This document shows, piece by piece, positions 24,439 to 35,839 of a DNA stretch of 64,000 bases. Source of the DNA: Punica granatum. Taxonomy: Eukaryota; Streptophyta; Magnoliopsida; Myrtales; Lythraceae. The stretch is taken from positions 15,608,001 to 15,672,000 of the forward strand of contig NC_045131.1 of the NCBI RefSeq assembly GCF_007655135.1, in the 5' to 3' direction. Position 1 is the stretch's first letter. Each line of letters starts with the position of its first letter. The position numbers and the translations under genes were made by a program. Under the pieces are notes generated by a model that worked only from the letters and a program-made list of their open reading frames with translations, was not told the origin of the DNA and made no database searches.

Positions 24439-25088
24439 TGATAATCCATTGGACTTATACAAACCTGAACTCATATCTACTTAAAAGTTCAAACTAATAA
24501 GTATTATATCCAAGTCTCATATAAATCAATGAATATTTATTCATCTTTTTCATGTGGGATTAATACTCTTAACACCAGCCCTTACTTGTAACATGTAGTC
24601 TTTTTCTACCGACACGTTGTCACGTGCCCTTAAATACTCGCTCTCAACAACTGACTTCGAACCGAACTCATCTTTCGTATAACGTGTGGTCTTTTTCTAC
24701 TGACAAGTTGTCACGTGCCCTTAAACCCGCTCTCAACAACTGACTTCGAGCCAAACTCATCTTTCGTGCCCGGACGAGGGAGACTTATACAAGGCGCTTT
24801 TTTTACTGCTCTCGAACATACTGGGCTTGGCGTAGTATTGCTGCGCATACTTGCGTGAGTACGCATACCCATAACTTGGGCTCTGATACCATATTGAAAT
24901 TCCATCGGGCTTATACGGGCCTAAGCCCAATATAGTGTCATAGCTCTGATTTGATAATCCATCAGGTTTATATAAACCTAAACTTATATCCACTTAAAAA
25001 CTCAAACTGATAAGTGTTGGTACTCAAGTCTCATATAAATCAATGGATATTTATTCATTTTTTCCATGTGGAATTAATACTCTTGACA
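24439..25088 (-). mobile_element. TRIM retrotransposon, copy A
   Basis: Direct repeats of about 136 bp (24439..24574 and 24952..25088) both begin, on the minus strand, TGT.AAGAGTATTAAT.CCACATG. Next to the right-hand repeat a minus-strand TGGTATCAGAGC (24891..24880) matches the primer-binding site for initiator methionine tRNA. The interior has no coding capacity. Small size, short LTRs and a Met-tRNA site define a terminal-repeat retrotransposon in miniature. A second partial PBS-like duplication sits at 24896..24951. Confidence 0.7.
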
Positions 25089-25400
25089 CTTCGGATATTG
25101 ATTGATTTTTTTTTCTCGGTAGCCATTGATTTTTTTTTTTGTGTTCACAATGGTATTAATTCTGTTATTTTGGAATAGATAATAAATTATTAAAATAAAT
25201 AACTACTCACCATTGATGACCATGGTTTGTATATAATATTGGAGAGCATACACTTCCTTCGCATATTGGTTGATTTTCTTTTTTTGGTGGGCATCGATTG
25301 ATTATTTTTTCACAGTGGAATTAATTCTGTTATTTTGGAATAGATAATAAATTATTAAAATAAATAAGTATTCACCATTGATGACCATGGTTTCTTTATG
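25089..25400. other. Duplicated spacer upstream of the third CTNIP unit
   Basis: Two near-identical ~120-bp blocks (at about 25110 and 25270, each with ttctgttattttggaataga) are present, and a third relative lies at about 20760..20880. No gene is seen. Confidence 0.5.
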
Positions 25401-25404
25401 AAAA

Positions 25405-25580
25405 AGTTAGGGAAGCTATCAAAAAAGGGTGCAGCGCAGTGGTAGATACTCTCTCATGGTAACTAAGAGGTTCTAGGCTCGATATCTAGTGGGATTACTT
25501 GTACTTTTTATTAGCTATGAGGATTTTTATTTCATTGCACTAAACTTACATGCTTCCCTTGTAACCTAAAAAAAAAAAAC
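25405..25580 (+). repeat. tRNA-derived SINE, family 2
   Basis: It has a tRNA-like head with gcagcgcagtggtaga (A-box-like) and ggttctaggctcgatatc (B-box-like), then a body with ttattagctatgagg and an A-rich tail. A relative lies at 41625..41800. Confidence 0.6.
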
Positions 25581-25914
25581 TTTGGAAAGATATTTTTGTT
25601 AGTAGTTAGGGAAGATCTTTTATATAATGGAAATAATATTTTCAAGTGAAATTACAGTTATTTTCAATTTATTAGTTGGCACTAATTTTATTTTGGCTAG
25701 CCCTATTGTTATGGAAACTTTTGAACTATTATTTTTTATGATGTTGTCGTATATTAATAATTTACATGTTCATAATTTTATAATTTTAAGGTATGCTAAA
25801 CGTTATTTCTCCGGGTGCTATGATCATTTTATTCCACGTCAGGAATTACTGATATTAGTGTTAGGGAACAGATCATGCATTACGTTTAACGGATGCATTA
25901 CATAGAAAAGGATA

Positions 25915-26611
25915 TAAGTTGGGAATGGGGTGTTCAAGGGGACCGTGTGGGTTTGATTCTATGCTTAGACCCACAACTCCGTTCAACTTTCCGACCCTTG
26001 GCCAATGTCAACACCCCCGAAAAAAATCATGAACGCATGTATCTACGACCAATTAGGCTATTACGCGATGCGAACTATCATAGATTCAAAATTTCGTACC
26101 ATGTAAATCCAGAATGTGTTGGATAATGTGTGACCCTGGCCCGTTTAAAATCCCGCACCATGTCAATCATATATATGTTGGATAACGTGTGGCTCCGACC
26201 GCTTTTTATATTTTTTTTGCATAACACACTACACGGTATTCGTTAAAAATATGTAATTTTTAAATAGAGATGTCTGATTAAGCATATAAGACGTTACCGT
26301 ATATTATGTATAGACCGACCATGAAATTTTTTTCGATTATTCAGTCAATAGATATTTGGAATATGTCAATGTTAGAACGAGTACTTTTCTTTGTTGTCAT
26401 TGTTTGGTGCTGTGTGCTTCAAAGCATGCTTACTACCATATGAAAGAGAGGACCAAACCGCGGAAGCATACCCTATAAATATTTTTCAATTCCAAAGGTT
26501 CAGACATCCATTCATCAATTCCATATCGGGCTTTTCGGGTCTGCATCTCTACGACAAACCATAACCTTGCTCACATATTTACTTGCAAAATCAATCACAT
26601 CGAGTTGATCG
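25915..26611 (+). promoter_or_regulatory. Promoter of CTNIP copy 3
   Basis: It is homologous to the promoters at 16318 and 21455. TATAAATA is at 26474..26481, about 138 bp before the start codon. A TTGACT W box is at 26342..26347, and one upstream W box has decayed to TTGACA (near 26006). The accgcggaagc block is kept. Confidence 0.6.
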
Positions 26612-26962
26612 ATGGGTCTCAGAATCTTTACATTGTCCTCATCGATCATCGTCGCCACCATCTTGCTTAGCAGATTCCAATACACAGCAGCTGCAAGGCC
26701 GCTGCAAGGGGAGACGTTATATCTTGCACTGACAACTCTCCAGTCGTCCCTCCAGAAGGGTACGGTGCCATCGTCAGGAAACCCATGTACGAACATTCCG
26801 GAAAGGGGCAGTGGGATCTGTAGGCTCACCGAGAAGAACTTTGCTGGCAGCCGACTAGGAGGCCCTCTGCCCCCTCTTGCATATCCGATGGCTCAAGGAG
26901 CAACCAGCTTCGGGGTTGCCTCAGTCACCAATGACCAGAAAGCCGCTCACCAGAGGTCTTAA
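26612..26962 (+). CDS. CTNIP: CTNIP/SCREW secreted signalling peptide precursor, copy 3
   Basis: This single-exon gene encodes 116 residues and is closely similar to the gene at 17103. A signal peptide covers residues 1-28 (hydrophobic core IIVATILLS, ending YTAAA). Cys59 lies in NPCTNIP and Cys70 eleven residues on, followed by EKNFAG and a DQKAAHQRS end. The central part (LTTLQSSLQKG) differs by conservative changes, which suggests constraint. Family knowledge: mature CTNIP peptides come from the C-terminal half and are ligands of HSL3/NUT. Promoter, gene and 3' flank form one unit of a local triplication; the middle unit lost its coding part. Confidence 0.85.
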   Translation: MGLRIFTLSSSIIVATILLSRFQYTAAARPLQGETLYLALTTLQSSLQKGTVPSSGNPCTNIPERGSGICRLTEKNFAGSRLGGPLPPLAYPMAQGATSFGVASVTNDQKAAHQRS

Positions 26963-28500
26963 TTTCAAAATCCAGATTTTCATTTTTGAGGACGTTTTGC
27001 AAAATTGCAATGAACAGAAAACAAAATACTGTATACATGTGTATAGGAACATACACGGTTTTTTTTTTAAAAAAAAAAATTCCTTCAATTCTTCAAGCTA
27101 GTTCTTCTTTTTTTTTTTCTCTCTCTTTTTGTGGGATAAGTTCTCTCCCATTGTTGCCAATGTTCGATTCATTTATTAATTCTTTGTGTCTTTCTGTAAT
27201 TGGTTGGGTGCAACCGTGCAAAAGGGTATCGTTCCGTACCCATGTAATGTAAGTTTTATAAATGCAGAATTTCCAAATCTTCTTAATTTTCATTTCAAAT
27301 CAGTATATTATGTTTATTTTATACGACCTAAGTCATTTTAGCAATTTACCAGTGATCCTTGCTGTAACTTTGGCTTAAAGATGCGCAAATTTTAATGTTA
27401 AAGTGCGATCTGGATGTAGTATTTTTTTCGATAATTAAACGGGGCCATACTGGATGAAGTAAGTTAACTTTACCATTCTCCGTCGAAATGAACTTGATAT
27501 ATAGAAGAAACATATTAGCTGGCGAATATGTAATTATTGTCATTCATTCGCTCCCTTCTTGCCAAATTAATTGTAACATCAAACTAATGCAAAGGATTAA
27601 TTCCATTGTAAGTGGCTATAAGTAATATATGTCAGTTCACCCAAAAAATATATATTAAAGAAAAACAAGGAAGAACGTAATGCACAAAAACGTAATGTAA
27701 AGCTCTTACCGAAAAAAAAATGTAAAGCCACCGAAAAGAGCATATTGTAAAAGGATTAATATCACACCGAACAATCCATATGTTTAAAAATTCATACCGG
27801 AAGAGATTTACCTCCTTAGTGGGTACTCATTGGGATTTCAAATACTATGGTACACACAAAAAAATAAAAGAATTAATGTCCTCAACGAACTAATTAGTTT
27901 ACACACCCGTAAGCTTTTCGACCTCCAAATTGCCATCAACTGAGTTCCCCTACGTCTAAAAAGATTCAAATTTAATCGACATGGATTGGTTCAAGCGATT
28001 CGTTGTTTGTTTCTCTTAAATAAGGTCTTGAATCCGAGACTTGCAAATAGAGAAAATTCAAGCTGTTAGAGTTTTACCTTTTAGTAAATCGACATGGCTC
28101 ACTGAATTAGTTGTGATCCAATTGGACTTCCAGATATTATGATTCACATGGAAAAAAAAGATCAAATTTTGGAAGTACTGTCAAAGGAATGTACGAATTT
28201 TGTCACCGAAAAAAAAAAAGGATGTAGAAATATTCTTAATTTATGGGTTGACATTATTATGGTATTTGTTTAATATCTTACGAAACCTTAGGTCAAAAAT
28301 ACTATCTTATATGTGAGAGTACTTTGTTGAACGATGACTAATATCCATGAAAAGTCTTTCATCGCAAATTGATCTTGTTAATTTCATTTTACTGTTTAGT
28401 ATATTTTTGTACGTACAAAAAGATTTGGGCTTTTAAAATTAGTGGTTACGGTCTTGGAAAGGTATCATGGGGTTTTTTTCTTTTTTCTTTTTTTTTTGAA
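26963..28500. other. 3' flank of CTNIP copy 3
   Basis: It contains the 3' UTR and sequence shared with the other two units up to about 28440. A plus-strand SINE lies at 27975..28165. No gene is seen. Confidence 0.55.
27975..28165 (+). repeat. SINE family 1 copy
   Basis: It has the A-box TGGTTCAAGCG and then the family body with gagaaaattcaagc, ttttaccttttagtaaatcg and tggacttccagat, ending near an A-rich run. The B box is degenerate. Confidence 0.55.
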
Positions 28501-29490
28501 ATAGGCTCAGCATTATGTGGTATCAGTCATGTTTAGATCGTCCCATCCGTGGATTCGCTTTCGTCCATCTAACGGGATTAATGTTTTGTTTTCTTTTAAG
28601 GGTTTGCTTTGGTGATGAGTCATAGCTATGGTTTACTTTTCATATATGCCTATAGAAGCCCAAATTGGTTTTTGAGATGAATCCCAAGTTTGCTAGCATT
28701 TATCATTATTTGGTGAAGCCGATATTCATTGATTTTCTTTACACAAATGGTGGATTATCTCGTCAGTGCTAGCGAAGCTATAAACATACAATACATAACT
28801 TTTTCTTTGATAAATTGGGTCAATCGATCTTTCTTGTGGGTCAAGTCCAATTATTTGAATGGAATTCACCAAAAAATAAAGGGAAAAAAAAAATTCTTGC
28901 TGTTTAGCATTTGTTTTTTCTGCAGTGAAGAAGAATCAAAAGCATATATGAACACAAGGTTCCAAGTTTAAATATAATTCCTAGTTAATTTTGCCACTAC
29001 GGTACTACTCCTGCATATAGAAACCTTGATTAGGTTTCGAGAGGCTCATGTTCACTGGAACATAGTAATTACTATGATTTTGCAAAGCTGATTTATACAT
29101 ACATACTTTTCTTTACACTAATGGCTATTTATCTGGTCATCAACAAGAAGTCTCTAAATATGATACATATATTTATATAGATAACTTTTTAATATATATA
29201 ACGTCAGCTTACATCGATAAATTGGGTTAATCAATCTTTTCTTATGGGTCAAACCCAGTTCTTCTTCTTTTTTTTTTTTAAATGAAAGGTCAAGCCCAGT
29301 TATTTGAACGGAATTCAGGGGAAAAGAGTCTTGCAGCCTACCATTTGCTTCCTTCTCCCGCGAAGAACAATCCAAGCATGATCGAAGTTCCAATCTAAAA
29401 TTCAAAATTCCACCTTTGAAATTAAATACATTTTCATTCAAAGTGGAAAACTTTATATACATAAATACTTGTAAATCAGGGGCTTAATTG
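28501..29490. other. Spacer with no supported gene
   Basis: Two related segments occur (28820..28975 and 29218..29395, each with ttgggt.aatc.atctttct and then ggaattca). They are a diverged direct repeat. No coding signature is seen. Confidence 0.45.
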
Positions 29491-29499
29491 AATAACTCC

Positions 29500-30010
29500 A
29501 AAAATTTAAGGGGTAAATATCATTGTATAGCACGGCAAGTTTTACTTTTTTAACCAAAACAGTACATATTACTTTAATTCCAACAGATAAAACAAAAACT
29601 TTATTTTTTTCACCATATAATACAACTTCAACTTTCCATAAAAAAATGTGACGAAAAGTTGACGTAGCACTCATGTGTGTATGAGATGGCCAATTGCAGA
29701 TGCCACGTCTATTTGAAGAATCACATCAGATAACATGGCATTTTTACCCTCTTTTGCATGTTCCGGTGATTTTTTGAAAAACTTACATCCCCTAAAACAA
29801 TTTTACCTTTCACATATGCAAGAGTGTATGAAAAAATGGTGTCACGTCATCTTTTTGTCACATTTTTTTTTAAAGAAAGTTGACCTCGCACTATATGATA
29901 AAAAAAATCTAAATTTTAGTTCTATCTTGTGAAATCAAAATTGTATTGTTTGGAGAAGAACTGTAAAAAAAAATCGTCTTGTACTGTGTGATTTATAGTA
30001 TAAATCTTCC
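29500..30010. mobile_element. Possible MITE with weak inverted ends
   Basis: The left end ggggtaaatatcattg and the right end tagtataaatcttccc are weakly complementary. The interior repeats statements of the form 'gcac.gcaagttttac' and 'cactatatgata' in opposite orientation. Target duplication is not identified. Confidence 0.3.
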
Positions 30011-30361
30011 CTAGTATATAATTTCAAAAAAAATTAACAGTGGCATCTTGTAAACATATATATATACTGTTGGGGGGAAATAAATAAATGAAGACATCCC
30101 TTTTGCTCCCTTCTCGGTGAGCACCGCGAGAAGCGCATGCATGACTTTGCCTAAATCGGATAGTATTCAGTGTAGTTGACCAAACCACAGTCAAAGAAAG
30201 GCAGCCAACAAAGCGTAAAAAGTAAAACTCCTTTTCAACGCCGTTAACCTTGTTTCCCAAGGTCCAACCCATCTCAATTTCAAATACGCAATTATCTAAA
30301 ACACGTTTCTTAATACTAAATTAAGCGCATTAACTTTGACCCAATATCTATTACGAAAGTA
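30011..30361. other. Spacer, no gene seen
   Basis: It contains a short TA run and unremarkable sequence up to the Helitron insertion point. Confidence 0.3.
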
Positions 30362-31210
30362 TTAGTGTTCTGGCCTGTGCATCACATGGATTAGTTTCAA
30401 CAGAATTATTCATAATTTTGAAAAAATAAAATTACTTTTTGAATATAATAAAATAACAATAACTGAATATTTTGAATAATAAATCTAATATATTAGAGTA
30501 ATTTAAAATAGTTTTGAGCAAGTTTGCTACTGATTCTCCTGCTTAATTGCATTGCATATTTATTTAATTGTTAACTATATTAAAATTCCCACAAATATGA
30601 AGTGTAAGTATACAAATTTGATTTTTGTAAATAATTTAAAAAATAATATATAATCTTAACTTTCATTAATTAAATCTTTAATTTTTATGTGACCCTCATT
30701 CATAGAATTAGAATCTTGTATTTGACTTTTTTAGAAATCCTACGCATAGGTAACTAATTAAGTATTACATTCAACACATGTTGAATATTACTAATATAAT
30801 AAAAATATATATTGAAAGCATCATGTTTTTAGATTAATAAATTTTATTTTGCACATTATTGAAACATTACAATCAAAATTCTTATTTCACATGATAAATT
30901 TTATTTTTGATGTGCTAGTAAATTTATTTAATTAGTGTCCTTGTGATATTTTATACATATGATTAACTAATTATTTTTTATATAAATAATATTATATCTA
31001 TTTTAATATTTGTTTATTAAATTATTTACTGTTCAAAATATTAAGTATAATTGTTACATTTATTGATAGCAATTATTGTAAAAGAGAGTCAATTTTATAT
31101 CTGTGATATATCTTTAAAAATTATTTTTTTCTATTTTTAATTGAATAGCATTTATTAGTAGCATTTATGGCAATTCAAGTAAATTTTACTTTTGTATAGA
31201 TAGATATAGA
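30362..31210 (-). mobile_element. Non-autonomous Helitron with exact A|T boundaries
   Basis: On the minus strand it starts TCTATATCTATCTATACAAA at 31210, directly after a host A. It ends with a hairpin (CCATGTG..CACAGG), a spacer and CTAA at 30365..30362, directly before a host T. Insertion between A and T with 5' TC and 3' CTRR is the Helitron hallmark. The 849 bp hold no gene. A related copy is at 60502..61470, and part of it recurs at 22158. Confidence 0.7.
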
Positions 31211-31224
31211 TTACACAAGTTTTT

Positions 31225-31750
31225 TTAACTAGGGATAATCACACCAAATATCATGAATTTGCACCGTTTTCCCAAATATAACATCAACTCCCAATTTTTT
31301 CTAATATAGCAAGACGTTACCCTCGTCATACCAAAAATGTCGCCCATCAGTAATTCCATCATGGTTCGTGACATGGCAATAAACGGCAGCCAATGTGGCC
31401 TAATGATTTTTAAACTCCAATAGAACAACGACAAGTGACCCTCTTCACCCAGCCGATTTTTAAAAAAACCCCATACTTTTTCTTTTTTGAAATTTTGGCC
31501 CAAAACCTTTTTGGAAAAACCAAAGGAGAAGGAGGGGACGCAGGGGAGGAGTGGGCAAGGACCCGACCCAGCTGAGGGCTCCCCACCGGCCCTCAATCCC
31601 TCTGGCGAGGTGGCCCGAGTCCAGCCACCTCGCCTAAGGGGTCGAGGGCCGGCTAGGAGGGGGCCCGACCCTGCTGGGGGCTCCCCCTCCGACGAGACAG
31701 CCACCTCGCCCGAGGGGTCGAGGTCGGCGGGGAGCTCTCAACCGAGGTCA
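31225..31750. repeat. Repeat fragment with a GC-rich proline/glycine-coding block
   Basis: The left part has a transposon-like start (atcacaccaaatatcatgaa). The right part (31540..31745) is very GC-rich and repeats gggctcccc.cc and cacctcgcc. Open frames on both strands here are low-complexity and lack any domain, so I treat them as chance. Confidence 0.45.
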
Positions 31751-33344
31751 GGCCCTTGCCCACATTCATATAATTTAGATCCACATTCATATAATTTAGA
31801 CCCATTTTCATATAATTTAGTACAACTTTGGTGTTAATTAAATATTTATATAATCTTTAATATTATTGCAAGCATTCAAACTTGATTTTGTAATTTTTAT
31901 TGAAAATTATTTTTTTTACAATCTTCATTTCATTTATTAATTTTTTAAAAATTTCTATGTTACCCTATTTTGTAGAATTAATATTTTATTTATTTATTTT
32001 GGAAAATGTGTATAAGTAACTAGTAATTTTAAGTAATATATATTGCGAGTTTATTTAACCATCAATATAATATAAAGATTAACTAATTAGATATAAAAAG
32101 TTCACTTTGCCCATCTTTTGATATAGCGCCACTCAAAATTCCTAACTTTTTGCATGTAAAATTTTATATTAAATATGCTCATAAATTTATATAATTAGTG
32201 TATTGTTACGCATGACTAATTAGTTTAGAGTATGATCTATTCCAATATTATTTTCATATTTTTTATTGGCTATTTTAGGAAATATATATTAAATATAATT
32301 ATTGAATTTATTAATAGAATTTATTGCAAAAAGTAGTCAATTTTCCTATGCATCATGGACAAAGGCATCAGAATTTATTAATAGAATTTATTAGTATAAT
32401 ATATTTTCAAGACAATTCGCACACTAATCTGTCAATTCTTGAATAACTTCCACTTCATAGGCTTTTATTTAGTGAATTTTTAAGTTGGCCTTTTTCTGTT
32501 ATATATTCAAACTATCTAAATGGCTGAATGGCACGATAAATATCAGTAAAAAACTATTTCTATTTCATAGTTAGTATTTACGAAATTATCAACTCTATAC
32601 AATGAAAAGAAAATTACCTCCATAACATATAAAAGATATTCAAATCTGGAATTATCTAAGTTAAGCATATAGCAGTCAATAATAACTCCAATATTTAGGA
32701 TTCATTCTTATCTGATTTGAAATTGATCTAGTTTTTCAGTTTTTTTCAAATTATAGAAAGTAATAATTATATTTTATTTGTTGGGTATTATAAGCACAAA
32801 TAATTAGGCATCTTTCCAATATTTTGCTAAATATTATATTTAAAAGGCTTTTTTTTTGTATATTCTGGTACCCCGAAATCCAGTGGACCTCGAAGTCCAG
32901 TGGACTCTAACTAATCCAGTTCGAGCTATATCAACCCACCAAGAATATAAAACTCTCCCAATATGAATTTTCATTTAAAAGGCATTTAGACAGGCGATCT
33001 TCAAATTAGAGAAATCTTCGTTTATAAATTAAGGATAATAGTAATAATTATGTTTTGTTTTCAAGATATATATACATGAGTAAATTAGATATATTTTTAT
33101 TATTTTTCAAATATTCAAGTTAAAAGGCATTTTAAATGGACAATTTTCAAACCAGAGAAATCTTTGCTAATAAATTAACTATTTATTTCATCAAATAGCA
33201 TTTAATATTATTCTATAATCACTTTTATATTATTAGAATTAAAATTAATTTATTCAATGGAAACGTCGTTTGTTTAGTGAGTCACTAAATAGCAATTATT
33301 GCACTTAAGCGAGTTTTGTTGTATAAGTAAATACATATATAATC
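31751..33344. other. AT-rich spacer with old Helitron-like sequence
   Basis: 31750..32400 resembles the interior of the Helitron at 30362 (ttaaatctttaat.tt, then atgttaccct...tagaattaatattt) but is strongly diverged. A minus-strand SINE scrap lies near 32870..32990. No gene is seen. Confidence 0.4.
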
Positions 33345-33520
33345 AACGTCTATTGGTTCAAGCGAGTCGGTACTTGTTCCCTAAAATCTCGTGTTCGAGT
33401 CTTGTGAATGGAGAAAATTCATACTAAGAAAACTTTACCCCTTAGTAGGTCAGCCCGATTCTAACTGGATTAATTAGGTCCCGTTGGACTTTCAAATGCC
33501 AGAGTACACACCGAAAAAGG
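33345..33520 (+). repeat. Best preserved SINE family 1 copy
   Basis: A Pol III A box TGGTTCAAGCG (33354..33364) and a B box GTTCGAGTC (33393..33401) are 28 nt apart. They are followed by a body with ggagaaaattcatac, tggattaattaggtcc and gttggactttcaaatgcc, ending caccgaaaaa. This is a tRNA-derived SINE layout. Confidence 0.7.
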
Positions 33521-33525
33521 ATAGA

Positions 33526-34281
33526 TACAGATAAGGAATCGATATAAATAATTTATATAGATTCTTTATATTAATGTTGGTCTAAAGCACATCTTGACTG
33601 CAGTTTCTCGTTTATGCTTGAAAAGAACAATACGTTAAAGCTAAAGTGAATCCATCTGACAAGTTTATTTTGGTAATTGGATAATACCAATCCAAAGAAG
33701 TTCTTGTATATAATAGTTATGACACGTCATATTATTTTATAAAACACATAAAAAATTGTATTTTTGTCAACAATGAATTTTTTTTATTTTTGTGATAATA
33801 CTTAAAATCAAAATGGCAAATTCTAATCAACTTATGATATTGCCACATGGCAGACTTTCACCGACAAATGGGATTTGGTGAGATGGGGTAAGACAAACTT
33901 ATCAAAATGAGAAAGGGGATAAGCCAAGGTCGAGGAATGTCACCGTATTGAACTCTGGTCCACCAAATAATTAAGGGCAATAAAGGAAATAAACTTACTC
34001 ACAAGAGCCGGCACAAATGGCAAGAAATTTTGAATAAAAAGAATAACATAGTAATTCTTAGTATGTATTGTACAATTCTGGACCTTGTGCTTAATTAAGC
34101 CTCCTCCTTCCTTTCTAAAAGGAATTTAATATAATGACACAAATTTCGATATAGAACCAAAGAGATACCAGACTTGATCCTGCCTGTGAGACGCCCCTTG
34201 CCCCTCAGTTTCACTTTTCCTATTCTTGTGTATTAGAATCATGGCCTTCCTTGTCACTAAAAACTTTCGTTAATTCAAGTT
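33526..34281. other. Spacer and 3' side of the disrupted CTNIP gene
   Basis: No open frame of note. It would contain the 3' UTR of the minus-strand pseudogene. Confidence 0.3.
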
Positions 34282-35116
34282 TTATTGATGGCCACTCGGA
34301 ATTGGACTGACGCTTGGGTAAGCATAGCCTTCACCATTAAGACGCATAGCATCACGGCTGGCAAAGCTCCTTGCCCTAAGTAAAGGGCAGCTCATGCCGC
34401 CACCACTGGGGATGTTCGTGCCACCAGAGGCACCTGAAGATGGTTCATCTCCCCTTTGAAGAGACTGCGGATTCAGTTGTTTGTGTTAAATTTTCATTTT
34501 GATCTTATATGGACTTGAGCTCATATCCACTTAAAAACTCAAGTTCATAAGTGGTGGTACCCAAGCCATATATTAATCCATGAATTTTTCTTTTCTTTTC
34601 CGATGTGGGATTTATCCCATTTTACTCCTCAACACCAGCCATCACGTGCAACGTATAGTCTATTTTTACCTACACGTTGTCACGTGCCCTTAAACACCTG
34701 CCCTCAACAATTGACCTCTAGCCAGGCTCTTCTTCCGTGCTCGGATAAGGGAGGACTAACATGAGGCGCACTTTGGCTGCACTCAACAAACTAGGTCTAG
34801 CGTGGTGTGGGTGCGCACACGCGAGTAGGCACGCATACGCGTAACCTAAGCTATGATACCATATTAAATTTCCATTGGGCTTATACGGACATGAGCTCAT
34901 TTCCACTTAAAAGCTCAAGCTGGTAAATGATGGTACTCAAACCATATATTAACTCATGAATTTTTTTTTATTTTTATTTTTTTGTGTGATCTCCTCTATT
35001 TGCTCGCCTTTTTCGTGCAGTACTCTAGCAGCTGTGGGGGACCCTACAAAAGAGAGGAGGACGACGACGATCACGACAAGTGCACCTAAGTGAAGACAAA
35101 AGGGTCTCATGATCAT
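34282..35116 (-). pseudogene. CTNIP-type peptide gene split by a TRIM insertion
   Basis: The N-terminal half (35116 down to 34983) has an ATG, a hydrophobic signal peptide (VVIVVVLLSFVG) ending SPTAARVLHEKGEQ. This parallels the intact gene at 40473, which has RASRILHEQQE. The C-terminal half (about 34479 down to the stop at 34284..34282) reads LNPQSLQRG, then GGTNIPSGGGMSCP, then SFAS. That parallels LNIQSLLRA, GCTNIPGGGGPSCP and HFAG. The first conserved cysteine is now glycine, and the usual DQK end is missing. A 496-bp TRIM element separates the halves, flanked by a 5-bp duplication. By my reading the halves are also not in one frame across the site, so further indels have occurred. Too short for simple ORF finding. 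Confidence 0.8.
34487..34982 (-). mobile_element. TRIM retrotransposon, copy B, inside the CTNIP pseudogene
   Basis: Direct repeats at about 34487..34634 and 34864..34982 bracket a non-coding interior. A minus-strand TGGTATCATAGC-like site (34861..34850) corresponds to the Met-tRNA primer site of copy A with one change. The left repeat starts (minus strand) TGTTGAGGAGTAAAATGGG; the start of the right one has decayed into an A/T run. TGTGT flanks both sides (34482..34486 and 34983..34987). Confidence 0.7.
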
Positions 35117-35839
35117 ATCGATCTATTATAATCCGATAGCGTGAAAGAATTAATTAAGATCATACCTATGGGATGCAGATGGTATTTATAGGAATAGTTA
35201 TCGAGGGGGGAATTAATGTGCCACTATTAGTTTGCTGAAAGTTTTTGACTTTTGACTACTAAAAAGTTCCTTCGAAGAAAAATATGTTTCAAGATTCGGA
35301 TGAATTGTCTCCAGCAAAACCTATCAAAGTTATTAGGCACAAATACATTATACGCTTGTCCCATGTGCGCAACCCAACATATTTTACAAGCAAAATAGAT
35401 AATAAATATGAACTAAATATCCTAACCAATATATACATAAATTTGTTTTCCTATATTCCATGATTATAAACCAAATATTGCGATTGATCTTGTTCGGGAT
35501 TAACCTTTGACGATGCTAAAATAAGTACTGCGTGTCTCTGAGCAAGTCATTGAGATTTTCTTAATTACAACTCATAATCTTTCCCTTTGATGTTCCCATA
35601 GGAAACGTGAAACTCGACTCGCAAACATCGAGTACAAGAGAATACTAAACACGCACGATATCCAGACATGGTATGCAAGGTTTAGGACAGCGATGTGACA
35701 TTCTTATCTATGTCCACGGCAAAGAAGACGCTTCTTATTTTTCAGCATGGCCAACAATGGTGGAGTGCTAGGGTGAAACTCCTTCAAGAATAAACTTAAC
35801 CCCCCACGTTTTGAGCTCTCTCAACACAGGCTTCGCTCA
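35117..35839. other. Spacer upstream of the CTNIP pseudogene
   Basis: It would hold the old promoter of the minus-strand pseudogene. A minus-strand TATA-like ctataaatacc occurs near 35190. No gene is seen. Confidence 0.35.

Noticed and set aside
31225..31704. 159-residue minus-strand open frame and its plus-strand partner
   Set aside because: Low-complexity Gly/Pro/Ser composition from a GC-rich repeat fragment, open on both strands, no domain.
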